From NCBI RefSeq assembly GCF_023555055.1, contig NZ_JAMJPL010000001.1, positions 372,001 to 436,000 of the forward strand: DNA of 64,000 nucleotides, read 5' to 3'. Under the pieces are notes generated by a model. It was given only the letters and a program-made list of their open reading frames with translations. It made no database searches and was not told the origin of the DNA. The position numbers were made by a program, and so were the translations under genes. The DNA is from Marinobacter sp. ATCH36 (GTDB taxonomy: Bacteria > Pseudomonadota > Gammaproteobacteria > Pseudomonadales > Oleiphilaceae). This document shows positions 43,195-52,408 of the stretch, piece after piece (position 1 is the first letter of the stretch; the number at the start of each line of letters is the position of its first letter).

Positions 43195-43650
43195 ATGGCT
43201 AACATAACCCGCTGGAATCCGGTCAATGAATTCGATGACCTGATGAACCGTTACAACCGACTGTTTGGCCTGACCCGCAATAACGGTGAAAGAGAAGGTA
43301 AAGACCTGTTCAGCCGCAGCGACTGGGCCCCGGCTGTGGATATCAAGGAAACCCCGGAAGCTTTCAACATCGAAGCTGAACTGCCTGGCATGTCGAAGGA
43401 CGATGTGAAAGTCACGGTGCATGACGGTGTGCTGACCATTCAGGGTGAGCGCAAACACGAGGAAGAAACCAACGACAAAAAGCACCACCGCATCGAGCGG
43501 GTCTACGGCAGCTTCCTGCGTCGGTTCACTCTGCCCGAAAATGTGGACGAAAACAGCATCAGGGCCAGCTTCAAGGACGGGATTCTGTCACTGACCCTGA
43601 CAAAAGCCGAGCCGGCCGAACCCAAGGCCATTGAGGTGGATGTCCAGTAA
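43195..43650 (+). CDS. Hsp20/alpha-crystallin small heat-shock protein
   Basis: A 151-residue small heat-shock protein that holds unfolded proteins for refolding. The alpha-crystallin domain covers about residues 40-140 (WAPAVDIKETPEAFNIEAELPGMSKDDVKV, RIERVYGSFLRRFTLPENVD, ASFKDGILSLTLTKAE), with the conserved A-x-x-x-n-G-v/i-L near the end and a C-terminal anchoring region. A near-perfect Shine-Dalgarno AGGAGGAG precedes the ATG. A possible sigma-32 promoter lies upstream. Confidence 0.93.
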   Translation: MANITRWNPVNEFDDLMNRYNRLFGLTRNNGEREGKDLFSRSDWAPAVDIKETPEAFNIEAELPGMSKDDVKVTVHDGVLTIQGERKHEEETNDKKHHRIERVYGSFLRRFTLPENVDENSIRASFKDGILSLTLTKAEPAEPKAIEVDVQ

Positions 43651-43668
43651 CCGACAGAACAGCCTGTA

Positions 43669-43699
43669 GCAGGGCCGGGGCTTAGTTCCCGGCCTCTGC
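43669..43699 (+). terminator. Hairpin after hsp20
   Basis: GCAG-GGCCGGG and CCCGGCC-T-CTGC form a strong stem around an 8-base loop, followed by CGTTGTTTTC on the plus strand. It overlaps the 3' end of the convergent PA4642-like gene and may serve both genes. Confidence 0.6.
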
Positions 43700-43999
43700 C
43701 GTTGTTTTCGCTCCGGCTTTTTTGAGTATTTCTGCGTAAGCAATGCTGCGACGGTGCCGTGATACCAGGTCGAGGAATGTCTCACCGTTCTCATCCAAAG
43801 CGTTAATATCCCTCCCAGCTTCCACAAAGAACCCGACAAAGCGCTCGAAATCTTCAGCAATCATGGCCTGGTATGCCTTGATCAGGGCATTGAAGTCAGC
43901 ATTGATATTGCTGTCGTAGGGAGCAATCGCCAGAAAACTCTTTACTCGCTCATCGCTCCATTCCTCACCAATGACTTTTGGCTTGTCTGGTCCGCTCAT
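43682..43999 (-). CDS. PA4642-like ankyrin-type protein
   Basis: A 105-residue cytoplasmic protein resembling PA4642 of Pseudomonas: KVIGEEWSDERVKSFL, then DFERFVGFFVEAGRDINALDENGETFLDLVSRH, an ankyrin-repeat-like segment, and IAYAEILKKAGA. No catalytic motif is seen, and a protein-binding role is likely. It lies between hsp20 and the motor genes and is convergent with hsp20. Confidence 0.75.
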   Translation of the reverse strand: MSGPDKPKVIGEEWSDERVKSFLAIAPYDSNINADFNALIKAYQAMIAEDFERFVGFFVEAGRDINALDENGETFLDLVSRHRRSIAYAEILKKAGAKTTAEAGN

Positions 44000-44135
44000 A
44001 ATTTCTCTGGCCCTTTTGTATCAACAGATTGAATCAGCAAATGTGTTCATTCGGGGCTGCACAGTATAAAGATCTGAACGCTGAGGAGTTAGTTGAATTG
44101 ACTATGAGAGGCTGCCCAGCAGGCATAAGGCGCTG

Positions 44136-44969
44136 TTACGGCATGATTTCTACCGGCAACTGATTAGTATCAATGCTGTCATTGCATTCCGGGTTCCGGA
44201 TAGCAATTTCCACACGCCGGTTTTTTGCCCGGTTTTCCTCACTGTCGTTTGGTGCCAGGGGATTGGTTTCCGCCCGGCCAGCAGCCACGACCCGTTCTGC
44301 CGGTACCTTCCGGTTCAGCACCAGCTCATGAACCACCGAAACCGCCCGCGCTGCAGACAGGTCCCAGTTGGAGCGATAGCGGCTGCTGGATATGGGGCGA
44401 TCATCGGTATAGCCGGCTACCAGTACGTCGCCGGTGCAACCCGACAGAACATCCACCACCCGTTCAATGATGGGTATCATTTCCGGCTTGATGGCTGCTT
44501 CACCGGAACGGAAAGTCGCCTCTTCGGAAAAACGGATGACCACCTGGTTTTCGTCATAAGTAACATTCAATGCTTCTGACGCCACCTCCGCCTCCAATTC
44601 CTCAATCATGCGGCTGGCCAGCTCAATGATCCCGGCAGAAATCTTCGTGGGCGCGTCTCTCTCAGCACGCTCATCAATAAATTCCGGTTCACTGGCGGTG
44701 GTGTCGGTTGGTTCCGGCAGGGATACGGTATCCGACTCAATCAGGGTCAGGGGAGACCCGCCCACGTCATCCGCGAGCACCTGGTTACTTCCGAAGGCCA
44801 CGGCCATGGAATTGGCCATGGCGCGATACTTTTCAACATCCATTTCCGCAAAGGATAACAATAGGATAAAAAACGTCAGCAGCAGTGTGGCCAGATCCGC
44901 AAAGGTCACTATCCAGGCCGGAGAGCCGCGGCCGTGTTTTTTCCTTTTTACTGGCTGGCGAACAAGCAA
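44136..44969 (-). CDS. MotB/PomB-like flagellar stator protein
   Basis: A 277-residue protein. One N-terminal helix (about residues 18-43) carries the ion-binding aspartate in TFADLATLLLTFF, and a C-terminal OmpA-like peptidoglycan-binding domain follows (FRSGEAAIKPEMIPIIERVVDVL, VAGYTDDRPISSSRYRSNWDLSAARAVSVV, RVVAAGRAETNPL). This is a stator B subunit anchored to the cell wall. The sequence after the helix (LLSFAEMDVEKY) is more like PomB of sodium motors. The start is TTG at 44969 after GGGAGG, three bases from the PomA gene stop. Confidence 0.87.
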   Translation of the reverse strand: MLVRQPVKRKKHGRGSPAWIVTFADLATLLLTFFILLLSFAEMDVEKYRAMANSMAVAFGSNQVLADDVGGSPLTLIESDTVSLPEPTDTTASEPEFIDERAERDAPTKISAGIIELASRMIEELEAEVASEALNVTYDENQVVIRFSEEATFRSGEAAIKPEMIPIIERVVDVLSGCTGDVLVAGYTDDRPISSSRYRSNWDLSAARAVSVVHELVLNRKVPAERVVAAGRAETNPLAPNDSEENRAKNRRVEIAIRNPECNDSIDTNQLPVEIMP

Positions 44970-44972
44970 AAC

Positions 44973-45746
44973 CTAGGCCTCCCGCTCCGGCGCCAGGTTG
45001 GTGCGCTGATCCGGAGTCACGAAGGAAGACAGCAACTCAGTCATTACCCGCGGGTTTTCTCCACGCATGATGTTGCGCATCGAGGTGGTAATCAGCACCT
45101 GATTGCGGGCCTCGTCCTCTGCCTTGAGTTGGAGCTTGTCCGCCAGGGGAAGGGCGATCAGTTGGGCGATAAAGGCACCGTAAAGCGTCGTCAGCAGAGC
45201 AATGGCCATGGCCGGGCCAATGGAGGAGGGATCATCCAGGGTATTGAGCATCTGTACCAGGCCCACCAGGGTACCCAGCATACCGATGGCAGGTGCCGAT
45301 TCACCGATACCACGAAACACCCGCTCGGCGACATCATAGCGCTCTGCTGACTGTTGGGTTTCCTGGGCCAACGCCTCCTCGACCAACTCCGGCGGGTGCC
45401 CGTCCACACAAAGGTTGATGGCCTTGCGAAGGAACTCGTTACCGGTGTCATGGTTCTCCAGGCCCAGGATACCTTCCTTGCGCACCACCAGTGCCAGCGT
45501 GCCTACCTCCCGGATCAGATCTGCAGGGCGTTCCACTCGCTCGGTAAAGGCGGCGGCAAACGCCAACCGGAATGCACCCATGACCGAGGGAAGGCGAAAC
45601 TTGATCAGGGTAACGGCAAAAGTGCCACCCAGCACGATTGCCAGTCCGGGAAGGTTTAAAAAGGTAAGAATCGACGCATTGGCCAGCATGGCGAAAACAA
45701 CGATCAGAACGCCTGCCACCAGACCCACAAGGGTTAGAATATCCAT
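44973..45746 (-). CDS. MotA/PomA-like flagellar stator protein
   Basis: A 257-residue stator A subunit with four membrane helices: two near the N-terminus (MDILTLVGLVAGVLIVVFAM and the next), and two after the cytoplasmic loop (GMLGTLVGLVQML and MAIALLTTLYGAFIAQLIALPLADKL). The cytoplasmic loop has charged residues that contact FliG. The N-terminus MDILTLVG resembles PomA, suggesting Na+-driven torque. The frame runs to 45797 but the ATG at 45746 is the family start. With the MotB-like gene it forms a two-gene unit, and no other flagellar gene is in the window. Confidence 0.88.
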   Translation of the reverse strand: MDILTLVGLVAGVLIVVFAMLANASILTFLNLPGLAIVLGGTFAVTLIKFRLPSVMGAFRLAFAAAFTERVERPADLIREVGTLALVVRKEGILGLENHDTGNEFLRKAINLCVDGHPPELVEEALAQETQQSAERYDVAERVFRGIGESAPAIGMLGTLVGLVQMLNTLDDPSSIGPAMAIALLTTLYGAFIAQLIALPLADKLQLKAEDEARNQVLITTSMRNIMRGENPRVMTELLSSFVTPDQRTNLAPEREA

Positions 45747-45819
45747 CAGAGACCTTTTGTCAGCGACCTTTGGGAATCTTGTACACCTGCTGAGCATAGT
45801 CCATGCGTCATACCTGGGC

Positions 45820-46647
45820 TCAGTCGTTTCGCAGCTCGTCGATCACCGGCTGTGTTTTCGGGCTGAACCCTCGCCATATCCGGAACGACTCCGCTGCCTG
45901 CTCCACCAGCATGCCCAGGCCATCAAACACCCGCGTGGCTCCCTGGTCCAGCGCCCACTGATTGAACGTAGTGGTCTGCAGAGAATACATCATGTCGTAA
46001 ATTACGGTCTCGACACCGATCACATCTGCAGAAACCGGTGGCAGGTCGCCCTGCAGGCTGGCGCTGGTGCCATTTATGATGAGATCGAAGGGCTCTGCTG
46101 GCTGCTCGAACCCGCACGCATCAAACCGGGTCTGTCCGGAAACGGGCTTGAACAACTTGACCAGACCCTCGGCTTTCGCAACGGTGCGATTGGCGATTGT
46201 CAGCGCGTCCGGATGTTCCGCCAATATCGGCCCCAATACGCCACGAACGGCGCCACCCGCGCCAAGAACCAGAATACGCTTGCCCGTCAGGCTGATGCCA
46301 TGATTAACCGTCAGGTCTGTCACCAGCCCCTTGCCATCCGTGTTATCGGCGGTCAGTAGGCCTTTACTGTCCTGATACAGGGTGTTGGACGCCCCCGCCA
46401 GTTCCGCGCGTTCTGTGCGACGATCCGCCAGCTTCCAGGCCTGCTCCTTGAACGGTACGGTGACATTCAATCCCTGGCCACCGCGCTGAAAGAAGCCTGT
46501 TACGGTACCGGCAAAATCGTCTTCCGGGGCCTGGATGGCGGTGTATTCCAGTTTTTCGCCCGTCTGGCTGGCAAACAGACTGTGGATACGGGGGGATTTG
46601 CTATGGCTGATGGGGTTGCCCACCACGGCATACAGATCGTTATTCAT
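45820..46647 (-). CDS. aroE: Shikimate dehydrogenase
   Basis: A 275-residue NADPH enzyme reducing 3-dehydroshikimate to shikimate in aromatic amino acid synthesis. It has the substrate site [16 protein letters not shown] with the shikimate-binding serines, [14 protein letters not shown] with the catalytic lysine, [13 protein letters not shown] with N and D, the nucleotide loop [12 protein letters not shown] and NRTVAKAE for the NADPH phosphate. It overlaps hemF by eight bases. This dprA-tsaC-hemF-aroE order is common in gammaproteobacteria. Confidence 0.96.
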   Translation of the reverse strand: MNNDLYAVVGNPISHSKSPRIHSLFASQTGEKLEYTAIQAPEDDFAGTVTGFFQRGGQGLNVTVPFKEQAWKLADRRTERAELAGASNTLYQDSKGLLTADNTDGKGLVTDLTVNHGISLTGKRILVLGAGGAVRGVLGPILAEHPDALTIANRTVAKAEGLVKLFKPVSGQTRFDACGFEQPAEPFDLIINGTSASLQGDLPPVSADVIGVETVIYDMMYSLQTTTFNQWALDQGATRVFDGLGMLVEQAAESFRIWRGFSPKTQPVIDELRND

Positions 46648-47566
46648 TGGCAGTCTCCAGCCAGTCCAGCCCGGTGAGAAAATGCTCGGTCAGCCGTGCC
46701 TCTTCCGAACCCGGCTCCGGCGTATAACTGTACTCCCAACGTACCAGCGGGGGTAAGGACATCAAGATGGATTCGGTACGCCCGCCGGACTGCAGACCAA
46801 ACAATGTGCCGCGATCGTACACCAGGTTGAACTCTACGTAGCGCCCACGGCGATAGAGCTGGAACTCCCGCTCACGATCACCCCAGGGCATGCCCTTGCG
46901 GCGCTGGACAATAGGTTCATAGGCCTCGATGAAACTGTCGCCTACGGATTGCATCAGGGCAAAGTCACGGTCGAAGTCACCGGTATTGTGATCGTCAAAA
47001 AACAGTCCACCAATTCCACGGGGTTCATCCCGGTGTTTGAGGTAGAAGTAGTCGTCACACCAGTGCTTGTATTGATGGTACATCTGCCCACCGAAGGGAT
47101 CACAGGCCGCCTTCGCCACCCGGTGCCAGTGCACGCAGTCATCATCGAAACCATAGTAGGGAGTAAGGTCATAACCACCACCGAACCAGTACACCGGCTC
47201 GGCATTTTCCGGTGTCGCCATGAAAAACCGCACATTGGCGTGAGAGGTGGGCACGTAGGGGTTGTGGGGATGCAACACCAGTGATACTCCCATGGCCTGC
47301 CAGGGGGCGCCTGCCAGGTGGGGGCGGTGCGCGGTGGCTGAGGCAGGCATGGTTTCACCCATCACATGGGAGAAATTAACCCCGCCCTTTTCAAACACGG
47401 CTCCGTCCGTGATCACCCGGCTGATACCGCCTCCACCTTCCGGCCGGTCCCAGGCATCGGTTTCGAATTTACCCTTGCCGTCAACTGCGGCCAGCCGTTG
47501 GCAAATCTGCTCCTGCAGTCCCAGAAGGTACTGTTTGACGGCATTGCTGTCAGGTTGCTTTGCCAT
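46640..47566 (-). CDS. hemF: Oxygen-dependent coproporphyrinogen III oxidase
   Basis: A 308-residue enzyme that decarboxylates coproporphyrinogen III to protoporphyrinogen IX with O2. The family stretches [68 protein letters not shown] and [29 protein letters not shown] are all present. It supplies haem for the oxidases also encoded in this window. It lies eight bases after tsaC on the same strand. Confidence 0.97.
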   Translation of the reverse strand: MAKQPDSNAVKQYLLGLQEQICQRLAAVDGKGKFETDAWDRPEGGGGISRVITDGAVFEKGGVNFSHVMGETMPASATAHRPHLAGAPWQAMGVSLVLHPHNPYVPTSHANVRFFMATPENAEPVYWFGGGYDLTPYYGFDDDCVHWHRVAKAACDPFGGQMYHQYKHWCDDYFYLKHRDEPRGIGGLFFDDHNTGDFDRDFALMQSVGDSFIEAYEPIVQRRKGMPWGDREREFQLYRRGRYVEFNLVYDRGTLFGLQSGGRTESILMSLPPLVRWEYSYTPEPGSEEARLTEHFLTGLDWLETANE

Positions 47567-47574
47567 GAGAGCTC

Positions 47575-48150
47575 CTAGCGCAGTTGTTTTCCACTGACGA
47601 TATCGATAATACGGCTGGGTTGGCGATTATTACCCAGCTTTCCCGGCACCAGCCAGTCCAGTTGCCCCTCAAAGTATCGGCGCACCTGCCAGGACGTTCT
47701 CGCCGGCGGACGCCCCGCGGGGTTGCAGGACGTGGAGACCAGGGGAAAACCCGCAGTCTCGCACAATGCGCGCACGATGGGGTGATCACTGACACGCACG
47801 GCGATGGAGCTGTGGCGCCCCCTCACCTGATCCGGAATCTGCTTGTCGACATCCGGTAACAGGCAGGTCACCGGGCCTGGCCAGTTGGCCATGGCTTTTT
47901 CCTGCAGCTCTTGTGGCAACGGATCCAGCAGGAACCTTATCTGATCCACGGAGGCGGCCACAAGAATCACGCCTTTCTCGACCGGGCGCTGCTTCAGTTC
48001 AAGAATTCGCTCTACCGCGTCCGGGTCCCAGGGGTCGCAGCCCAGGCCCCAGACAGCTTCGGTAGGATAGGCAATGACGCCACCATCGAATAAGGTGCGG
48101 CGGGCACAATGAAGGTGCCAGTCAGACAAAGGTTGCTGTGGTTTTTTCAT
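47575..48150 (-). CDS. tsaC: L-threonylcarbamoyladenylate synthase
   Basis: A 191-residue YrdC-fold enzyme making the activated threonylcarbamoyl group for t6A37 in ANN-reading tRNAs. Motifs: [20 protein letters not shown] at the N-terminus, [15 protein letters not shown] with the lysine-rich site, [10 protein letters not shown], and the [15 protein letters not shown] and [12 protein letters not shown] regions. A TTG at 48183 has a GGAGG sequence, but the ATG at 48150 fits family length better. It sits between dprA and hemF in an apparent operon. Confidence 0.93.
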   Translation of the reverse strand: MKKPQQPLSDWHLHCARRTLFDGGVIAYPTEAVWGLGCDPWDPDAVERILELKQRPVEKGVILVAASVDQIRFLLDPLPQELQEKAMANWPGPVTCLLPDVDKQIPDQVRGRHSSIAVRVSDHPIVRALCETAGFPLVSTSCNPAGRPPARTSWQVRRYFEGQLDWLVPGKLGNNRQPSRIIDIVSGKQLR

Positions 48151-48175
48151 GGAATCGTCAGGCCACTGGAGCAGT

Positions 48176-49351
48176 TCAGGCAATCCGCTGGAAACCTCCG
48201 GGAGCAGAATCCACCAGCCCCTGGAGCTCCAGAAGCAACAGCGACTGCATCAACTGGTCAGCGGGAAGGCCTGTCACTGAACATAAATCATCGGTTGATT
48301 GCGGATCATACCCTAAAGCCTCCAGAACCGCGATTTCCCGGGAGTCCAGCCCTGCCATTGCCTGCTCGCCCGGTGTCTTTTCCTGTTCGCTGGATGCCCC
48401 GTCCTGATCCTGATTGCTCCACCAGGCGCCCAGTTCCTCACAGATATCATCCACGGTTTCCACCAACTTGGCGCCCTGCCGAATCAGGTCATGGCACCCG
48501 CGGGCCAGGGGATTATGCACGGAACCGGGAATGGCAAAGACCTCGCGCCCCTGTTCCAGCGCCAGGCGAGCGGTGATCAGGGAGCCGCTTTTCAGCCCCG
48601 CTTCCACCACCAGGATACCCCGGCTGAGACCACTGATAATCCGGTTTCGCCTGGGAAAATGACCTGCTTTGGCAGAGGTGCCCGGTGGGTATTCAGACAC
48701 CATGACACCTTCAGTGGCAATGCGTTCGCTCAGCGTGCGGTGACGATAAGGGTAGGGCTGGTCTACGCCATTGCCAATCACTGCCACCGTCGGAAAGCCG
48801 GCATCCAGCGCCCCTGCGTGGGCGGCGCCATCCACACCGAGGGCCATCCCACTGGTCACCAGCAGACCTTTTCGGCCCAGCGCTGCGGCGAATGAGCGCG
48901 CGTGTTCGAGCCCCGCGCGGGTGGCGTTGCGGCTACCAACGATACCTATCTGTTCCCGCCCAAGAAGAGTGCGGTTGCCACGCAGATAAAGTACCAGTGG
49001 CGGGTCCTGGATGTGCCTCAGTGGTTCGGGGTAGTCCGCGTCTGCCATGGTCAATATATCGGTGCCGGTTCTGAGGCAATCCCTGTGGATAGCGACGGTA
49101 CTGGCAACGACGGGGTGGGCAGTATCCCGGCGACGCCATGCTTCCAGAGCCTCGACGGTCTCTGCGGCCAACCCGAGTGCTTTCAGTGTGGCGGCATTAG
49201 TGGTCAACAGTCCCTGGAAATCGGGATAGTGTTCGAGTATGGCCTGCTGACGGCGGGCACCGAATTTGGGGAGGCAGGAAAGCAACAACCAGAACCCGGT
49301 TGGCGACTGCAACAGGTCCAGAGTAGACGGAGAACGGTTCGTTGAGGGCAT
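48176..49351 (-). CDS. dprA: DNA processing protein DprA
   Basis: A 391-residue DprA/Smf protein that binds incoming single-stranded DNA and loads RecA during transformation. An N-terminal SAM-like helical region precedes the Rossmann-like domain with IGIVGSRNATRAGLEHARSFA, VTSGMALGVDGAAHAGAL, GNGVDQPYPYRHRTLSERI, RNRIISGLSRGILVVEAG and QGREVFAIPGSVHNPLARGCHDLIRQGA. A C-terminal winged helix follows (ALGYDPQSTDDLCSVTGLPADQLMQSL). The frame is open to 49471, but the ATG at 49351 has AAGGA upstream and gives a normal start. Confidence 0.95.
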   Translation of the reverse strand: MPSTNRSPSTLDLLQSPTGFWLLLSCLPKFGARRQQAILEHYPDFQGLLTTNAATLKALGLAAETVEALEAWRRRDTAHPVVASTVAIHRDCLRTGTDILTMADADYPEPLRHIQDPPLVLYLRGNRTLLGREQIGIVGSRNATRAGLEHARSFAAALGRKGLLVTSGMALGVDGAAHAGALDAGFPTVAVIGNGVDQPYPYRHRTLSERIATEGVMVSEYPPGTSAKAGHFPRRNRIISGLSRGILVVEAGLKSGSLITARLALEQGREVFAIPGSVHNPLARGCHDLIRQGAKLVETVDDICEELGAWWSNQDQDGASSEQEKTPGEQAMAGLDSREIAVLEALGYDPQSTDDLCSVTGLPADQLMQSLLLLELQGLVDSAPGGFQRIA

Positions 49352-49428
49352 TACACATCCTTCCCTGGATCGATACTGATGACGGGACTCGCCTTCCTGG
49401 CGGCACCGATATCTGAGTATGCCATAAA

Positions 49429-49455
49429 AAAGGAGCCGACGATGCGACTCCTTGT
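49429..49455 (-). terminator. Terminator after the LysM gene
   Basis: On the minus strand AAGGAGTCG and CGGCTCCTT form a stem with one G-U type mismatch, followed by TTTTATGG. It separates the LysM gene from dprA. Confidence 0.65.
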
Positions 49456-49499
49456 TTATACTCGCTTTCACACCCGTTCAGGCATCGATATTGAGCCTG

Positions 49500-50516
49500 T
49501 CAGGGGTTTGTCACCTTGTCACCAACCGACAATGGGCGTGTGGCCTGCAGAATAAGGCCGTAGCTCATTTTCTCGTAAGTCTGGAACACCATCATCAGCC
49601 CTGCACGCTCGGAGGGGAGCTCGATGGTTTCATTGGTGACCGGGTCCCGCACAAGATTGCCACTCTTCAGGACCGCCATAACATTACCCGGCTTCAGACC
49701 CTCACGCTCGCCGCGATTAATCGCAACCACGTCGAACTGGCCAATCTGGTTGACACCACCGTCGACAGAAATCATCTCCGCCTCAATATCACTGTCCGGT
49801 GAACTGGGCACGAAGCTGGTGGTGATGCGACGTTCCTCGCTCACCAGCAGACGGTCACCAATGCGAACCTCCTCGCTGGACTGTTTCAGACGAAGGGTAA
49901 GAACGTCACTGTTTTCCGCGATAACTTCACCACGGGCGATACTGCGGGCTTCAAGGCCAAGGAATTCACCGGTTTCCGGATCGCGGAACTCCTTGCTGCG
50001 GCGAAAAACGCCCAGATTATCCGCCGGCTTTTCACCACGGGCATAGATGCGGTCACCAGCACCAGTGATAATGCGGCCGTCTTCGCCTTCCAGCACGTAA
50101 GGCGCGCCACTAAGCTCGTCAACATTCACAATGCGGGTATCGGTAAGGAAACTGCTGATTGCGTCAAGCGGTATCGCCGGAATCGGCGTGTCGATTGCTT
50201 CGGAGCGCACCTTCGGTGACAACTTCACCACGCGATCATTGGATACCTTGGTTACACGCGGCTCACCGTCGATGTAGACCAATGCCAGTTCGTCGCCGGG
50301 GTAAATCAGGTGCGGGTTCTGAACCTGTGGATTGACATGCCAGATTTCCGGCCAATACCAGGGATTGTTCAGAAAGCGTGCGGAAATATCCCACAGGGTG
50401 TCACCCTTCACGACCGTGTAACGCTCGGGATGGTCGGACCTCAGATCCGGGGCCGCCTGGGCCCAGGAAGTTAGCAGCAACATGCTTGCTGCCAGAGCGT
50501 ACAGCAGTTTCCTCAT
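49500..50516 (-). CDS. LysM-domain envelope protein
   Basis: A 338-residue exported protein. After a signal peptide (cleavage after AQA, residue 21) comes a single LysM peptidoglycan-binding domain (RYTVVKGDTLWDISARFLNNPWYWPEIWHVNPQ, ending PHLIYPGDELALVYI), then about 230 residues of beta-rich sequence without a known catalytic motif. Orthologues stand next to dprA and divergent from def in Pseudomonas relatives. It may sense or organise the cell wall, but no function is established. Confidence 0.85.
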   Translation of the reverse strand: MRKLLYALAASMLLLTSWAQAAPDLRSDHPERYTVVKGDTLWDISARFLNNPWYWPEIWHVNPQVQNPHLIYPGDELALVYIDGEPRVTKVSNDRVVKLSPKVRSEAIDTPIPAIPLDAISSFLTDTRIVNVDELSGAPYVLEGEDGRIITGAGDRIYARGEKPADNLGVFRRSKEFRDPETGEFLGLEARSIARGEVIAENSDVLTLRLKQSSEEVRIGDRLLVSEERRITTSFVPSSPDSDIEAEMISVDGGVNQIGQFDVVAINRGEREGLKPGNVMAVLKSGNLVRDPVTNETIELPSERAGLMMVFQTYEKMSYGLILQATRPLSVGDKVTNP

Positions 50517-50890
50517 TGTTTATGTCCTTGATCGCGTGCCTTGAATCGCTAGATTCTGTTCTTGGTATACAGCCGGTACTCTGCCTTTTATACCACTACT
50601 ATAGAAGATGTCTCGCAAATTGTGATGTTATCTTTTGTTCTTCCAGTAAATTCTACGTAACGGTCGAAAGCTTTTAACTATCAGCTGATCAGTTTGTACT
50701 CAATGAGCGAGTTGAGGGATAATAGCGCTATAAATGGCGACAACCCGTTGAAACCGGCTCTTTCATCCCGATCATAATAGCCACGGGATAGTAAAATGCG
50801 CAGTACGCTGTCGCATTTCGGAGACAGTATTCACACCGTTACAAAACATAACGGTAGAAACCAGATTCAGAAACCAAAAGTACGAGCGCT
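50517..50890. other. Divergent intergenic region, LysM gene and def
   Basis: A 374-base AT-rich gap between two divergent genes. It must carry promoters for both, but I see no box pair close enough to consensus to name. A short inverted repeat CCGTTA...TAACGG lies near 50837-50854. No plausible gene is visible. Confidence 0.5.
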
Positions 50891-51394
50891 ATGATACTAG
50901 ATATTCTCGAATACCCGGACCCCCGCTTGCGCACCATCGCCAAACCCGTGGACAAGGTAACTGACGAGACCCGCAAGCTGATCGACGACATGTTCGAGAC
51001 CATGTACGATGCGCCCGGCATTGGCCTTGCGGCCACCCAGGTGAACGTACATAAACAGATCATTGTGATGGATCTGTCCGAAGACAAAAGCGAACCACGG
51101 GTTTTCATCAACCCGGAAGTGGACGTACTGGAAGGCGAGCTGGAAGACATGCAGGAAGGCTGCCTCTCCGTGCCAGGCTTTTATGAAGACGTTTCGCGAA
51201 TTGAGCACTGCATGATCCGGGCAACCGACCGGAACGGTAACCCGTTTGAAATCGAAGCTCGCGGCCTGCTTGCGGTATGTATCCAGCATGAGATGGATCA
51301 TCTCAATGGCAAGCTGTTTGTGGACTACCTGAGCTCGCTCAAACGCACCCGGATTCGCAAGAAACTGGAAAAGCTCCACAAGAAAAGTGCCTGA
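50891..51394 (+). CDS. def: Peptide deformylase
   Basis: A 167-residue iron/zinc hydrolase that removes the formyl group from new proteins. The three family motifs are intact: [19 protein letters not shown] with the metal cysteine, and [12 protein letters not shown] with the two metal histidines and catalytic glutamate. It is followed by a terminator-like hairpin and then fmt, the enzyme that adds the formyl group to Met-tRNA. Confidence 0.96.
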   Translation: MILDILEYPDPRLRTIAKPVDKVTDETRKLIDDMFETMYDAPGIGLAATQVNVHKQIIVMDLSEDKSEPRVFINPEVDVLEGELEDMQEGCLSVPGFYEDVSRIEHCMIRATDRNGNPFEIEARGLLAVCIQHEMDHLNGKLFVDYLSSLKRTRIRKKLEKLHKKSA

Positions 51395-51418
51395 GACAGC
51401 TCAAGCAGAATGAACCGG

Positions 51419-51442
51419 GACCGGGTGCAAACCCGGTCTTTT
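51419..51442 (+). terminator. Terminator or attenuator between def and fmt
   Basis: GACCGGGT, loop GCAA, ACCCGGTC is a perfect 8-bp stem with a GNRA tetraloop followed by TTTTCG. It should lower readthrough into fmt, so fmt may have its own promoter or depend on partial readthrough. Confidence 0.75.
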
Positions 51443-51472
51443 CGTATTCAACGGACCAGGGAACAATAGCCC

Positions 51473-52408
51473 GTGCGAATTGTTTTTGCCGGCACCCCCG
51501 ATTTTGCAGCAACCGCACTCAAGGCATTGCTGGAAACCCGCCACCAGGTGGTTGGTGTCTATTCCCAGCCCGACCGGCCCGCCGGCCGCGGTCGCAAGCT
51601 GACACCCAGCCCGGTCAAACAGGTGGCCCTGAATGCCAATATTGACGTGTTCCAGCCCGAATCCCTGAAAACAACCGAGGCCCGAGAAGAGCTGCGGGCG
51701 CTGGATGCAGATGTAATGATTGTGGCGGCCTACGGATTGATCCTGCCTCGGGAAGTGCTGGACCTCCCCCGCCACGGCTGCCTGAACATCCATGCCTCTC
51801 TGTTACCCCGCTGGCGCGGTGCCGCACCGATTCAGCGAGCCATTGCCGCCGGAGACCGTGAGACTGGCATCACCATCATGCAGATGAACGCGGGCCTCGA
51901 CACCGGCGAGATGTTGCTGAAAGCCATTACACCGATCACCGAAGAGGATACCGGCGGCAGCCTTCATGACCGTCTGGCCGATATGGGCGGCGAAGCCATC
52001 GTCAAGGCACTGGAACACCTGGAAAAGGGCGAGCTCCGCGGCGAAGCACAGGACGAAGCCAGAGCCTGTTACGCCAGCAAGCTCAGCAAGGAAGAAGGCC
52101 ATATAGACTGGACCCTGGACGCCCCCGCCATTGGCCGCATGATTCGTGCCTTCAACCCATGGCCAGGCACCTTCACCGATCTGGACGACCTGCGCATCCG
52201 CATTCATCAGGCCGAAATACTTGACGATACCAGTGACAAACACCCCGGTACGGTGATCCGCCGCAGCCGGAAGGGCATCGATGTTGCCTGTGGCTTGGAG
52301 TCCCTGAGGATCACCCGGTTGCAACTGGCTGGCTCGCGCCCGCAGTCAGCCGACGACCTGATCAATGGCGGCAAGGAAATACTGATGCCCGGGCAGGAGC
52401 TGCATTGA
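51473..52408 (+). CDS. fmt: Methionyl-tRNA formyltransferase
   Basis: A 311-residue enzyme that formylates initiator Met-tRNA. It has the N-terminal formyltransferase fold with FAGTPDFAATALKAL, YSQPDRPAGRGRKLTPSPVK, the catalytic NIHASLLPRWRGAAPIQRAI and the active-site region MNAGLDTGEML, then the C-terminal OB-like tRNA-binding domain. The start is GTG at 51473. The stop abuts the rsmB start. Confidence 0.97.
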   Translation: MRIVFAGTPDFAATALKALLETRHQVVGVYSQPDRPAGRGRKLTPSPVKQVALNANIDVFQPESLKTTEAREELRALDADVMIVAAYGLILPREVLDLPRHGCLNIHASLLPRWRGAAPIQRAIAAGDRETGITIMQMNAGLDTGEMLLKAITPITEEDTGGSLHDRLADMGGEAIVKALEHLEKGELRGEAQDEARACYASKLSKEEGHIDWTLDAPAIGRMIRAFNPWPGTFTDLDDLRIRIHQAEILDDTSDKHPGTVIRRSRKGIDVACGLESLRITRLQLAGSRPQSADDLINGGKEILMPGQELH

